DNA of 40,041 nt from Planctomycetales bacterium (GCA_030612725.1 JAUWNJ010000029.1:1-40041), one strand, 5' to 3'; numbered from the stretch's first letter, positions 22,839-30,810 are shown. Translations and numbers: made by a program. The notes: generated by a model not told the origin, from the sequence alone.

Positions 22839-24188
22839 TTAATCGATGTCAATCCAGCGATCGACGATATGGTCGCAGGTAATCGCCGGGGATGTGAGTT
22901 TCTCGTCGGCACAATAGATACCTCGCAGCCGCGAGAGTCGGTCCTCCAGTTCCTCTTCAACGGCGGTCCGGCCGTCCCGTCGCCCGCGGGCGACAATTTC
23001 GTCCAGTTCGGCACGCAGGCGAAGGAGCCGCCATCGGAAACCCTCGCGATTATCATCGGGAAGGTCGCTTTCGATCCGCTTTGCCAAATCCAGGTTCGTC
23101 CGGGCTTCATCAAGCGAACCCAGGTGACGCCAGTTGTCTTCCAGACGGTAAACAAACCGGACGAACGGCTCGGCCACCGAGGTCGACAGATACCTGGCGG
23201 CGTAACCGGCGAGGATGTTGTCCAAGTCATCGTCAAGATCGAGACCAAGCCGAAGAATCACCCATTTGTTCAGGTCCTCATACACGCCTTCCGAATATGC
23301 GATGAACCCGCTGAGATTGTCCCGTTGCTCAAGCATAGGACCGGCCAGACGTCGTGGTACTGGATTGGCCGCAAAGACGCCCCAGTCGCCGGAGCCTCGC
23401 CGGTCGGACGAATCCATGAGCATCGAGATTTCAGGAAAGCCGTAAAACTCGACGTCCTCGCCTCCGGGCAGGGCGCGAACCTGGTTGGCGTTCAGACCGT
23501 GATTGTCGTCCAGGCTGTCCTGGTTACCGTTGATTGGCGGCTTTTCATCCCACACCCTTGGGATTTCGTCGAGCATTTCACGGACTTCCTGTTCGGTCAT
23601 GTGCCAGACCGAAAGCATAACCGCCAGGTCTGGCCGGACCTCCCACGCCGCTTCGGCGGTCCGCCTTAACAACCGGACGTAGGTTCGCGACCACGGCGCG
23701 CAGCGCGGGCAGTCGCACCCGCCCTGGTCGTATGGGAAGGAGACGAGGTAATCAACGTATGGAATCCGGCCTAGCAGGTCGGCGATGTTGGCGGCGCAGA
23801 TTTCCGCAGCCTCGGAAATACTGGGACATAACTGCGTCGGGTAGAACGACAACCCGGATCGCCCGGACGTATCGGCCTGTAGTTCGGGTCGAACTTGATC
23901 ATGATAGGAGCCGTTGGCGATTGTCATCATTATCACGCGCATACCCGCATCGTGCGCCGCCTCTACCAGCCTGCAGGTCCGCTGAAGGCGCCCGTGCGTG
24001 AACGAACCGGGAACGTCAAGGTCGGCGAACTTGTACTCGTTCTGATCAAACCAGAACCCTATCGCATTGGCGCCCATGTCGGACAACTCGCGAATGTATT
24101 GAAGGAGCCTGTCAATATCCCATCGTTGATAGGCGTTCTCGAAATGCGTGGCCAGGTAGATACCACGCAGGTTCAGAGAATTTTTCAT
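22839..24188 (-). CDS. TIM-barrel glycan-processing protein of unknown family
   Basis: A 449-residue cytoplasmic protein. The first 260 residues read as a (beta/alpha)8 barrel: GIYLATHFENAYQRWDIDRL, then NAIGFWFDQNEY, RVIMMTIANGSY, and YLVSFPYDQGGCDCPRC near 153-169. The CDCPRC motif is shared with some glycosidase-like barrels in this type of bacterium and probably binds metal or shapes the site. The last 150 residues are helical, with many Arg, Glu and Leu. I do not recognise a numbered GH family. The ATG at 24188 has GGAG 9 bases ahead. It sits 65 bases after the GH4 gene in the same operon, between a full GH4 gene and the remnant of another. Confidence 0.75.
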   Translation of the reverse strand: MKNSLNLRGIYLATHFENAYQRWDIDRLLQYIRELSDMGANAIGFWFDQNEYKFADLDVPGSFTHGRLQRTCRLVEAAHDAGMRVIMMTIANGSYHDQVRPELQADTSGRSGLSFYPTQLCPSISEAAEICAANIADLLGRIPYVDYLVSFPYDQGGCDCPRCAPWSRTYVRLLRRTAEAAWEVRPDLAVMLSVWHMTEQEVREMLDEIPRVWDEKPPINGNQDSLDDNHGLNANQVRALPGGEDVEFYGFPEISMLMDSSDRRGSGDWGVFAANPVPRRLAGPMLEQRDNLSGFIAYSEGVYEDLNKWVILRLGLDLDDDLDNILAGYAARYLSTSVAEPFVRFVYRLEDNWRHLGSLDEARTNLDLAKRIESDLPDDNREGFRWRLLRLRAELDEIVARGRRDGRTAVEEELEDRLSRLRGIYCADEKLTSPAITCDHIVDRWIDID

Positions 24189-24253
24189 TTGTGATTACTC
24201 CACTGATTAGTCGAGAAGCACCACGGCCCGCACAACAGTAACACAACTCCGCG

Positions 24254-25645
24254 TCAGAATCCTGGAAGGAAATCTTTTTCGGCCTCGAAGAGATCGTCGG
24301 TCATTTGTTTTATTTCTGCGGGGCAGCAGACGGCTGCGGTGAGCGGGTCGAGCATCAGCGCCTGGGCGGCAAGTTCGCGTGAGCGGTGGATGCAGGCGTC
24401 GGCAGCCAGGTCGAACATCCGCATATTCGCGTCGCACAGCGCCGCCAGTTGCGGTTCCAGGCGTCCGAAGTGCGTCGGTGTTATCCCGCACTTATCGACT
24501 ACGCAGGCGACCTCGACGACACCGTCGGCAGGAAGGTTTGTAATCAGACCCGCGTTCGGAACCGAGCAGTGAACGACGAACGGGCGGTTGGTCTCACTCG
24601 CCTCGATGATGGAACTGGCGTACTCCCACGAACGCTCAAGAACCGGCTCGACCTTCCCGTCGATAACGTCCCGGCGACGCTGGTCGCAATCCTTTCGCCA
24701 CTGAGGCCAGTTGTCGGCGTAAAAACCGCTCTGACCTCGATATTCGCTTCGGCAGTACTCCTTAATCAGTTCAGGCCTCTTGCGATAATACGGTACGTAT
24801 TCGCTGAAATGCCCGCTGGACTCGGTTACGAAGCGTCCGAAATGGCGCATTATGTCGAAGCGGATCGGGTCTTTCTCCCACGTTTCTGGGTCGTTGCTCC
24901 GCTCGAACAGAAGCGGGTAAAGGTCCTCGCCGTTGCGACTCAATTCAGTGAACCAGGCGAGGTGATTGATCCCCGCGCATCTCCAGGTCATCTCGGCGTA
25001 GGGAATGTCCATGCAATCGGCCAATTGGTGACTGGTGCCCTGGACGCTGTGGCAGAGACCTGCGACTTTGGCGGAACTGGCGCGGGAAGCGGCAAGGCAC
25101 ATCATGCTCATCGGGTTGGTGTAATTAAGCACCCAGGCTGACGGGCAGAGTTCCTCGACATCTTTCAACACATCCAGGAATACAGGAACCGTTCGCAATG
25201 CCTTAAAAAGCCCGCCCGGACCTATCGTGTCGCCGATGCACTGGTCAACGCCGTACCGCAGCGGGATACCGTTGTCGTAATGGACGCACTCAGCGCCGCT
25301 GACTTCGATGCAGTTGATGATGTAGTCGGCGCCGGCGAGAACTTCACGCCGCTCGGTCGTGGCAGTAACCGTCCATCCGCCGGACTTTCCCATCCGCTCA
25401 ACGACGATTTTGGTCAAGGCCTCCGCCATCTCCAAACGCTCGCGGTCGATATCAACAAGAGCAAATTCGCCTTCGTCAGCGCCGCCAATACCCAGTACGT
25501 CCTTGGCCAAGTGCTCAAGGAACATGCTACCTGCCCCAAGAAAAACTATCTTCAACGGTCTTTGCACGCTGTCGAAAATTCCCAGATTCTCCGCCACCTT
25601 CACGTGGGCGGTATGACCCTTTACTTCGCTATTCTTCTCCGGCAT
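24254..25645 (-). CDS. Glycoside hydrolase family 4 (alpha-galactosidase/alpha-galacturonidase type)
   Basis: GH4 enzymes split alpha- or beta-glycosides by an oxidation-elimination cycle with NAD and Mn. This 463-residue member has the NAD site KIVFLGAGSMF near 32-42 and NYTNPMSMM near 174. The metal Cys-His lies in GLCHSVQGTSHQL near 196, and INHLAWF near 226 carries another ligand His. The CHSV wording is of the alpha-galactosidase kind. Given UxaE in the window, alpha-galacturonidase is an attractive alternative. I chose ATG 25645 because GGGAG lies 8 bases ahead; a TTG five codons upstream is less likely. It is the first gene of the operon. Its 3' end is duplicated at 22739. Confidence 0.9.
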   Translation of the reverse strand: MPEKNSEVKGHTAHVKVAENLGIFDSVQRPLKIVFLGAGSMFLEHLAKDVLGIGGADEGEFALVDIDRERLEMAEALTKIVVERMGKSGGWTVTATTERREVLAGADYIINCIEVSGAECVHYDNGIPLRYGVDQCIGDTIGPGGLFKALRTVPVFLDVLKDVEELCPSAWVLNYTNPMSMMCLAASRASSAKVAGLCHSVQGTSHQLADCMDIPYAEMTWRCAGINHLAWFTELSRNGEDLYPLLFERSNDPETWEKDPIRFDIMRHFGRFVTESSGHFSEYVPYYRKRPELIKEYCRSEYRGQSGFYADNWPQWRKDCDQRRRDVIDGKVEPVLERSWEYASSIIEASETNRPFVVHCSVPNAGLITNLPADGVVEVACVVDKCGITPTHFGRLEPQLAALCDANMRMFDLAADACIHRSRELAAQALMLDPLTAAVCCPAEIKQMTDDLFEAEKDFLPGF

Positions 25646-25660
25646 CAATTTTTCTCCCAA

Positions 25661-26070
25661 TATCTCATTTTTATATGCTCAAACTGATCGATTTTACCTG
25701 ATTATATCCCCTAACCCCTGTCTTTGCAAAATGTTGCGACAACACGCACCACGAGCGTCCCCGGATCGAGTATATACAGCGCAACTGCCGAGGAAAAAAG
25801 CAAAAAGAAAAAGGCGTTTGTTTTTCTTCCGACCCGCTGGATTTTATATTGATAAATGTACATACTATCGGATGTGATTGGACAGAATAAAATTATGGAT
25901 TCCGAGAGTCTTCTTCACATGGCAAGTCGAATCCGTCGCACCGGTAAAAGGATTTCAGCATCCGAGCATCCCGCCTGTGGGATGTGGAAAGACCACGACG
26001 ACCTGAAGGATGTTCCCCGCTTCGTCAGAAAAATCAGGGGGACGCAAAAGAAAACACGAAGGAATTTCAC
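25661..26070. other. Divergent control region between GH4 and Gfo/Idh/MocA genes
   Basis: 410 bases with no convincing gene. On the minus strand it holds the GH4 promoter listed separately. On the plus side it holds AT-rich sequence (25790-25860) and a short hairpin CATCCC-GCCTGT-GGGATG at 25967-25984, about 90 bases before the Gfo ATG. An open frame at 25856-26086 has no ribosome site and was not accepted. Confidence 0.45.
25701..25729 (-). promoter_or_regulatory. Promoter of the GH4 operon
   Basis: On the minus strand TTGCAA (25729-25724) and TATAAT (25706-25701) are 17 bases apart. The start codon is about 56 bases downstream. The -10 is a perfect consensus. Confidence 0.65.
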
Positions 26071-27207
26071 ATGGCGGAACCATTGAGAATCGCGTTTATC
26101 GGGGCTGGGAATTCCAACTTCGGCGGGGGTGAGGGTCCTTGGGACCATGCATCCCGCCTGGAGAAAATCGGGGATTTGACCATCGTCGGTATCGCCGATT
26201 TGAACACATCCCGTGCCGAGGAGCGTCTTTCTGTTCGCCGGAGCGGGCCGGTCGGCGGGATTTACGCCGAGACCGAAATCTTCGCCGATTTTCGACAGAT
26301 GCTTGATAAAGCCGGGCCTGACGCGGTCTTCATAGGCCTGCCGCCGGAGGCACACGGTACAGCCAGGCCGACGAAGGACATCGAACTTCTCTGCGCCGCC
26401 GCCGGCGTGCACATGTTTATCGAGAAACCCGTCTCCGCCGCCCCGCCGGAAGAGGTCGCCCCCGTAGCCGAGGTGTTGGCCAAGGCCGCTGATGCCGGTC
26501 TGATTATCTCGGTCGGGTATATGTTCCGCTACAGCCGGGCTGTGGCGAAGATGAAGGAGATCATCGCCGAAACTCCCGGCGGCGTCCGCGCGGTCGTCGC
26601 CCGATACAACTGCGCATACAGCGAAATCGCAAGCAAGGTCTGGTGGGACATCCGCCGCACGGGCGGGCCGATTGTCGAGCAGGCGACGCACTTCTGCGAC
26701 CTGACGCGATACGTCGCAGGCGACGCGGACTTATCCACCGTCGCCGCCGTAGCCATTACCGGCGGCGAACCAGCGGGGCGACTTACCGACATCCCCGACG
26801 GGCCTGACGCCGAGCCAATCGACGCCGACATCCCGCCGGAGTTTCGCATCCCGCGCGCCACTGCCGCCGTCTGGCGATTCGCCAACGGGGCCGTCGGTTC
26901 GCTGACTCACGGCGTGCTGCTGCATCGCAAAAAATACCTCGCCGAACTGGAAGCATGGGGCGACGGGCTGCGAATCGTCCTTTCCGACCCCTACGGCCCC
27001 TGCCGGCTCCACGTCCGCTATCCCGGCGGCGAAGAGGTCGAAACGTTGGACTTCGCCGACGACGATCCGTACCTGACTGAGGCGGAGGCGTTTGTCGAAG
27101 CCGTCCGCACCGGCGACGCATCGGCCATCCGCTGCACCTACGCCGACGCGACCAAAACACACCAACTGACCTGGGCCATCAGACGAGCGGCGGAAAAACA
27201 TACTTGA
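26071..27207 (+). CDS. Gfo/Idh/MocA family oxidoreductase
   Basis: A 378-residue NAD(P)-dependent dehydrogenase-like protein. IAFIGAGNSNFGGGEG is the Rossmann motif, with an unusual longer glycine stretch. FIGLPPEAH and FIEKPVSAAPP near 115-145 give the family E-K-P signature. WWDIRRTGGPIVEQATHFCD near 192 carries the active-site region with Asp/His. ATAAVWRFANGAVGSLTHG belongs to the C-terminal sheet. The ATG at 26071 has AAGGA about 8 bases ahead; the frame extends upstream but without support. It is divergent from the GH4 operon and probably uses its sugar. It shares little with the other family member at 11040 beyond fold motifs. Confidence 0.9.
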   Translation: MAEPLRIAFIGAGNSNFGGGEGPWDHASRLEKIGDLTIVGIADLNTSRAEERLSVRRSGPVGGIYAETEIFADFRQMLDKAGPDAVFIGLPPEAHGTARPTKDIELLCAAAGVHMFIEKPVSAAPPEEVAPVAEVLAKAADAGLIISVGYMFRYSRAVAKMKEIIAETPGGVRAVVARYNCAYSEIASKVWWDIRRTGGPIVEQATHFCDLTRYVAGDADLSTVAAVAITGGEPAGRLTDIPDGPDAEPIDADIPPEFRIPRATAAVWRFANGAVGSLTHGVLLHRKKYLAELEAWGDGLRIVLSDPYGPCRLHVRYPGGEEVETLDFADDDPYLTEAEAFVEAVRTGDASAIRCTYADATKTHQLTWAIRRAAEKHT

Positions 27208-27214
27208 CCTGAGA

Positions 27215-27270
27215 ACACAATACTGATTTTATCGACTTGGACCTCGAAAATTGGGATTGTGTCTCCAGAT
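27215..27270. repeat. Left 56-bp direct repeat (REP-like hairpin) bounding the island
   Basis: A 56-bp sequence that begins ACACAATACTGATTTTAT and contains GGGATTGTGTCTCCAGAT. It recurs at 30530-30585 in the same orientation with 53 of 56 matches. Its ends ACACAAT and ATTGTGT are complementary, so each copy can fold into a hairpin. The element starts just after the Gfo/Idh/MocA gene and lies 35 bases before the transposase remnant. Confidence 0.85.
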
Positions 27271-27305
27271 AACCGAAGAGCAAAAGCGATGAAACAGGCC
27301 GAAAG

Positions 27306-27575
27306 ATGGAAGCCCACAACAAAATGGCGAGAGTTAATACGCCTGTCCCCTTAACTCCCGATCATATTGCCGACTGGTCGGCGTGGCTACGCGATGAAGA
27401 CGATAAGGTGATCCTGGCCCGGCTGCGGCGGAACACTTCCACCGGCGGGTCGGCGGGGAATGACGGTTTCATAGATCGTCTCGAAGCAATGCTTGGCCAC
27501 GTCCTCATGCCGAAAAAGGGAGAACGACCAAGAAAACAAAAAAAGATATCCAGGAAAGGAAAAAAACATGGGTAG
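27306..27575 (+). pseudogene. C-terminal remnant of a REP-associated tyrosine (IS200-like Y1) transposase
   Basis: The 89-residue frame keeps only the C-terminal end typical of RAYT/Y1 transposases. It has DWSAWLRDEDDKVIL, RRNTSTGGSAGN, DGFIDRLEAMLGHVL, then a basic tail PKKGERPRKQKK. In complete relatives this tail (T-G-x-P-x-G...F-I-x-x-L-E) follows the catalytic HUH and Tyr domain, which is absent here. The upstream part is replaced by repeat sequence, including GAGTTAATACGCCTGTCCCC at 27331. It is inactive as read, but shows that a RAYT once sat next to the REP-like repeats. Confidence 0.7.
27331..27354. repeat. 24-bp repeat, inverted mate at 30462-30485
   Basis: GAGTTAATACGCCTGTCCCC and the next four bases match the complement of 30462-30485 at 22 of 24 positions. 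The pair lies inside the 56-bp direct repeats, so the island has a double boundary at both ends. Confidence 0.75.
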
Positions 27576-27602
27576 CATCCCCATGTTTCCCATGTTTCCC
27601 TG
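27570..27602. repeat. Left 33-bp inverted repeat flanking the HEAT gene
   Basis: Begins GGGTAGCATCCCCATGTTTC and is complementary to 29130-29162 at 31 of 33 positions. It ends 37 bases before the HEAT start codon. Confidence 0.85.
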
Positions 27603-27638
27603 AATGTGGGAAAAAGAAACATAAATAGGAGAATACTC

Positions 27639-29117
27639 GTGTCTATTGTTAAACGAATTAGTCTTGTAATGGTTTTTGTTGGGTTCGCAACCTGTTCGTG
27701 CTGTATTGCGGATCAAACCGAAATGGCGCTTCCGGAATTCGGGAATCATAACACGCAGTCGGAGCATTCATCAAGCAGACCATTTAGAGAAGCGGATAAA
27801 ATCAGGAATGCCCAGATAAGAATAAGACGGTTACTACCCAGTTTAGTGGAAATGTACCTCAGTAGTAAAGATGAAGATGTGAGAAACGCGGCTTATGGCG
27901 CACTGCTTACGATAGGCTTAGATAACGCTGTGAATTCTGTAGTACTGGTTGATAAGATTACCTCTGCGCTGCGAAAAGAGTCCGGAGATGTTAAAGCAAG
28001 AGCGCTTATGCTCCTTGCGGACATGGGACCGGACGCCAAGGGTGCTGTGCCTGTTCTACTGAGAATGTTGAGAAATGACACAGCGTTGCAGTTTCTAGTG
28101 GTACGTACACTCGGGAGGATCGGGAGCGCTCCCGGAGTGGTACCCGAACTGCTTCGATTACAAAAGTCACGTGCACCGGGATTTGTTCTTGCCGAGGCCG
28201 ACCTTGCATTAGGGCGATTAAGGGTGCAAGAGTCTATACCGAAGATTAGAGAACATTTAACGAACGATGACTCAGGATTAAGAGCGCATGCGGCTAAGGC
28301 ACTTGGGTTTATGGCAACAATACCGGAAAATGTCTTGAAACAGTTGATCAATGCGTGCAGTGATAACTCTGTAGAAGTTCGAGAAGAAGCTGTGCGGGCC
28401 TTGGGCAACATAGGAAAAAGTTCGAAATCTATAATAGATGCGATCAAGAAAGGACTGGATGACAAACATGAAAATGTGCAAAAGGCCGCAATTGAGGCAG
28501 TGGCTAAGATGTACGTGGTCCGTTCTGACATTATCCTCCAACTTGTGAAGCTTGCTAATAGCAAGAACTTTTGGGTCGCATTACGGGCTGAGGAGACCTT
28601 GCGAATTATAGGGTGGAGGAACATCTCTACATTGAGTATGTTACTAAGAAAGTCGGAAGTGAAAGAGCACGACACGATCACTCGTGTCTTATCGAGAACA
28701 TCCCGAGAGGGCGCTGAGGTTGTTGCCAATCTAGTACTGACTGGGAGTCCTGCTGCATTATCTGCATTAAATGGTATGCGAGGCGCTCCAGAACACGCGG
28801 AAATGTTTGAAAAAGCAGTGGCGAAAGGCATTTCAACTCCAGGTCTTACCTACGAGGCTCTCATTACTGTGGGGGCATTGAGGTTATCATCAAGGAGAAT
28901 GATATTGGACGTCATTGGGGTACTTAGTAACGCTAAGGTGGATGCTGGTGTGCGGGCCGAGGCCGCTGAAGTTCTTGGGATAATAGGCAGGAATTCAAAG
29001 GAGGCGCGGAAAAAACTAGAGGCAGCAACAGGGGATAAGAATCCCAATATATCAGAAGCAGCCCGACATGCTCTGAAAAAACTTGTTGTTGTCCCTGAAA
29101 ATTCCATACGGAATTAA
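27639..29117 (+). CDS. Secreted HEAT-repeat protein
   Basis: A 492-residue protein with a signal peptide (MSIVKRISLVMVFVGFATC). At least nine alpha-helical repeats of the HEAT/PBS-lyase type follow from about residue 45 to the end. Typical units are VRNAAYGALLTIG, VKARALMLLADMG, LRAHAAKALGFMA, VREEAVRALGNIG and VRAEAAEVLGIIG. HEAT solenoids bind proteins; no catalytic domain is attached. I chose GTG 27639 because AGGAG lies 7 bases ahead. The gene is visibly AT-richer than its neighbours and lies alone between 33-bp inverted repeats. It therefore looks like cargo from another background. Its partner and role are unknown. Confidence 0.85.
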   Translation: MSIVKRISLVMVFVGFATCSCCIADQTEMALPEFGNHNTQSEHSSSRPFREADKIRNAQIRIRRLLPSLVEMYLSSKDEDVRNAAYGALLTIGLDNAVNSVVLVDKITSALRKESGDVKARALMLLADMGPDAKGAVPVLLRMLRNDTALQFLVVRTLGRIGSAPGVVPELLRLQKSRAPGFVLAEADLALGRLRVQESIPKIREHLTNDDSGLRAHAAKALGFMATIPENVLKQLINACSDNSVEVREEAVRALGNIGKSSKSIIDAIKKGLDDKHENVQKAAIEAVAKMYVVRSDIILQLVKLANSKNFWVALRAEETLRIIGWRNISTLSMLLRKSEVKEHDTITRVLSRTSREGAEVVANLVLTGSPAALSALNGMRGAPEHAEMFEKAVAKGISTPGLTYEALITVGALRLSSRRMILDVIGVLSNAKVDAGVRAEAAEVLGIIGRNSKEARKKLEAATGDKNPNISEAARHALKKLVVVPENSIRN

Positions 29118-29129
29118 GGGGACGGGAAA

Positions 29130-29162
29130 CAGGGAAACATGGAAAACATGGGGACGCTACCC
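29130..29162. repeat. Right 33-bp inverted repeat flanking the HEAT gene
   Basis: Begins CAGGGAAACATGGAAAACAT and ends GGGGACGCTACCC. It is the inverted mate of 27570-27602 (31 of 33). A further partial copy of the same wording (CATGGGGACGCT...ACCCATG) follows directly and is split by the MITE at 29181. Confidence 0.85.
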
Positions 29163-29180
29163 AAGAAACATGGGGACGCT

Positions 29181-29310
29181 GGGGTTGTTGAAAAAGTCGT
29201 CTGATGGGTAACACGGGCGTCTCGCCCGTGCTGGTTTTACCGGAAATCGTAACATTTTCCAAGGTTCCTCACGGGCGAGACGCCCGTGTTACGACTTTTT
29301 CAACAACCCC
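29181..29310. mobile_element. 130-bp MITE with perfect 20-bp terminal inverted repeats and 5-bp target duplication
   Basis: The ends GGGGTTGTTGAAAAAGTCGT (29181-29200) and its exact complement (29291-29310) are perfect 20-bp terminal repeats. Inside them, 29210-29230 and 29270-29290 are a second perfect 21-bp inverted pair, each of which is itself a hairpin (ACGGGCG..CGCCCGT). The element is flanked by ACGCT on both sides (29176-29180 and 29311-29315), a clean target duplication. It carries no gene and must be moved by a transposase in trans. It interrupts a second copy of the CATGGGG-type repeat. Confidence 0.9.
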
Positions 29311-29389
29311 ACGCTACCCATGTTTCCCATGTTTCTAATCGTATCGTTGTATTTTAATGGGTCACGATATGCATTTTGGAGATTTTGGC

Positions 29390-30322
29390 ATGAATATCTT
29401 GCAAAAGTACATTCTGTTTATAGCAATGTTACTGTCTGGGTGCGGCCTATTGCTTTCTTCGTGTAAAAAGAACGATGCCAACGGAATTGACCAATACCCC
29501 TGGATGTCCAGTGACGGCAAAAAGAAAACTGACTTCATAGTGCAAAACCCGCCGTCTATTGCTTTGTTGCGATATATTGACCAGATATGGATGCATGATG
29601 GCGATAAATGGTCCAAAAATGTAACGGAGAAAGAAAGAGGCGACTTGGAAAAACGCTTAGAATACCTACGCGTTCGCGTTTTTGTCGTTTGGGGTCAAAG
29701 GCAAAATGTTGTCAAATTGCTGGAAAAAATAACAAAGGAGGTGAGCAAATGCGATCTGGAGGAACTTCGTAGGCAATTTTCAATGGGGAACAGAGGGCGT
29801 AAGGACATTGTAACAATGACAGCCGAGGGTTTTGCAAAGTCTCTTCCTGAATCTAAAAAAAGCGACACGGATATAGCCCAATACCTGTTTGCCAAACTTG
29901 TCATATCGGCCAGGTTCCGCGATAAGCGAATTATGATTGGGATAACAGGCTTGTCCAGGAACAAAGAAGAAGATGAGTACACAACGTTTCATCTGGAACC
30001 TTCGTCGTTATCAGAAATAAAAGATTCGATCATGCCGTTCTGGGAAGGCTTGAATAAGAATATAAACATTGTCTCCAGCGGTATATTTCCTCCTGTTAGT
30101 GCGAAATATCTCACACACAGAGCCTTGGATACTGGTAAATATCCGATAAGTTTTTCTGATACGCCGGCAGGAAGATTCCCCGGTTTCTGGGATGATAAAA
30201 ACGCAACCTTTTTGAGTGCGGGCGTAGGGCCTATTGAATGGCATACCTGCGAAATGTTTGGAACACCAAAGCGTGTAGAATGCCTAGCGCGGATGGTTGT
30301 AGATCATGTTGTTTGGAAATAG
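29390..30322 (+). CDS. Orphan lipoprotein of unknown function
   Basis: A 310-residue protein. The N-terminus MNILQKYILFIAMLLSGC is a lipoprotein signal with the lipobox LSGC (Cys 18); LLSSC at 25 is a second possibility. The mature part is mixed alpha/beta, rich in Lys and Asp, with no repeats or recognised motif. A central part has KDIVTMTAEGFAKSLPESKK and the C-terminus has GVGPIEWHTCEMFG. The ATG at 29390 has GGAG 8 bases ahead. It is AT-richer than genes outside the island and follows the HEAT gene and MITE on the same strand. Both secreted products may have arrived together. No family recognised. Confidence 0.8.
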   Translation: MNILQKYILFIAMLLSGCGLLLSSCKKNDANGIDQYPWMSSDGKKKTDFIVQNPPSIALLRYIDQIWMHDGDKWSKNVTEKERGDLEKRLEYLRVRVFVVWGQRQNVVKLLEKITKEVSKCDLEELRRQFSMGNRGRKDIVTMTAEGFAKSLPESKKSDTDIAQYLFAKLVISARFRDKRIMIGITGLSRNKEEDEYTTFHLEPSSLSEIKDSIMPFWEGLNKNINIVSSGIFPPVSAKYLTHRALDTGKYPISFSDTPAGRFPGFWDDKNATFLSAGVGPIEWHTCEMFGTPKRVECLARMVVDHVVWK

Positions 30323-30529
30323 GCTGTGTGTGTAGTTGTTGTCCCTATTCATGAAAGGCTGCCGTAGGTCAAGACCCTTCTGGTTTTTTCTTTTTTTTTG
30401 TTTTTCGGCCATTTTGACGCATTGCGCCTTCCGCGGAGCGCGGAGAGGGAAAACATGGGTATTAAGGGAACAGACGTATTAACTCTGTTGTTTTTTCTTT
30501 GCGTGCTTGATAGTTTTTTAAATCCGGGG
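30323..30529. other. Non-coding part of the island
   Basis: No gene seen. It contains T-rich runs near 30385-30405, the 24-bp repeat at 30462-30485 that is the inverted mate of 27331-27354, and a TTGTTTTTTCTTT stretch after it. Confidence 0.5.
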
Positions 30530-30585
30530 ACACAACACTGATTTTATTGACTTGGAGCTCGAAAATTGGGATTGTGTCTCCAGAT
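30530..30585. repeat. Right 56-bp direct repeat (REP-like hairpin) bounding the island
   Basis: Matches 27215-27270 at 53 of 56 positions in the same orientation. It keeps the complementary ends ACACAA and TTGTGT. The three differences are single substitutions. Confidence 0.85.
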
Positions 30586-30600
30586 TCGCATAAGCGTCTT

Positions 30601-30706
30601 ACGAGCCGCGACCGCAAGCCTGCCCCGTGGGGGGGAACGGTCATTAAGACTTTCGCACTGGTCTGACCGCTCCCCCCCACGGGGCAGGCTTACAGTCGCG
30701 GCTCGT
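30601..30706. repeat. 43-bp near-perfect inverted repeat (large hairpin)
   Basis: Arms 30601-30643 and 30664-30706 are complementary at 40 of 43 positions, with a 20-base loop. Each arm has ACGAGCCGCGAC outside and CCTGCCCCGTGGGGGGG inside. The GC-rich wording differs from the AT-rich island next to it. It carries no gene and resembles a non-autonomous palindromic element. It could also stop transcription entering the AGE operon. Confidence 0.85.
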
Positions 30707-30782
30707 TTATCTCCCACCAGTGCATTTACTTTGTGCGCCCAGTATTACTCTGAAACTCCAGGCTCCTCGGTGAAAAACACGC

Positions 30783-30810
30783 TTGATTCGCTTCAACTTT
30801 GCAGGATAAT
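30783..30810 (+). promoter_or_regulatory. Promoter of the AGE epimerase gene
   Basis: TTGATT (30783-30788) and GATAAT (30805-30810) are 16 bases apart, about 37 bases ahead of the ATG at 30847. They lie just outside the hairpin that ends the island. Confidence 0.5.

Noticed and set aside
25856-26086. 76-residue open frame upstream of the second Gfo/Idh/MocA gene
   Set aside because: It has no ribosome site, overlaps the start of the real gene, and has no recognisable composition or motif.
27570-29340. Possible CRISPR array, because of repeated CATGTTTCC words
   Set aside because: The repeats are inverted pairs around a gene with no regular spacers, and there are no cas genes in the window.
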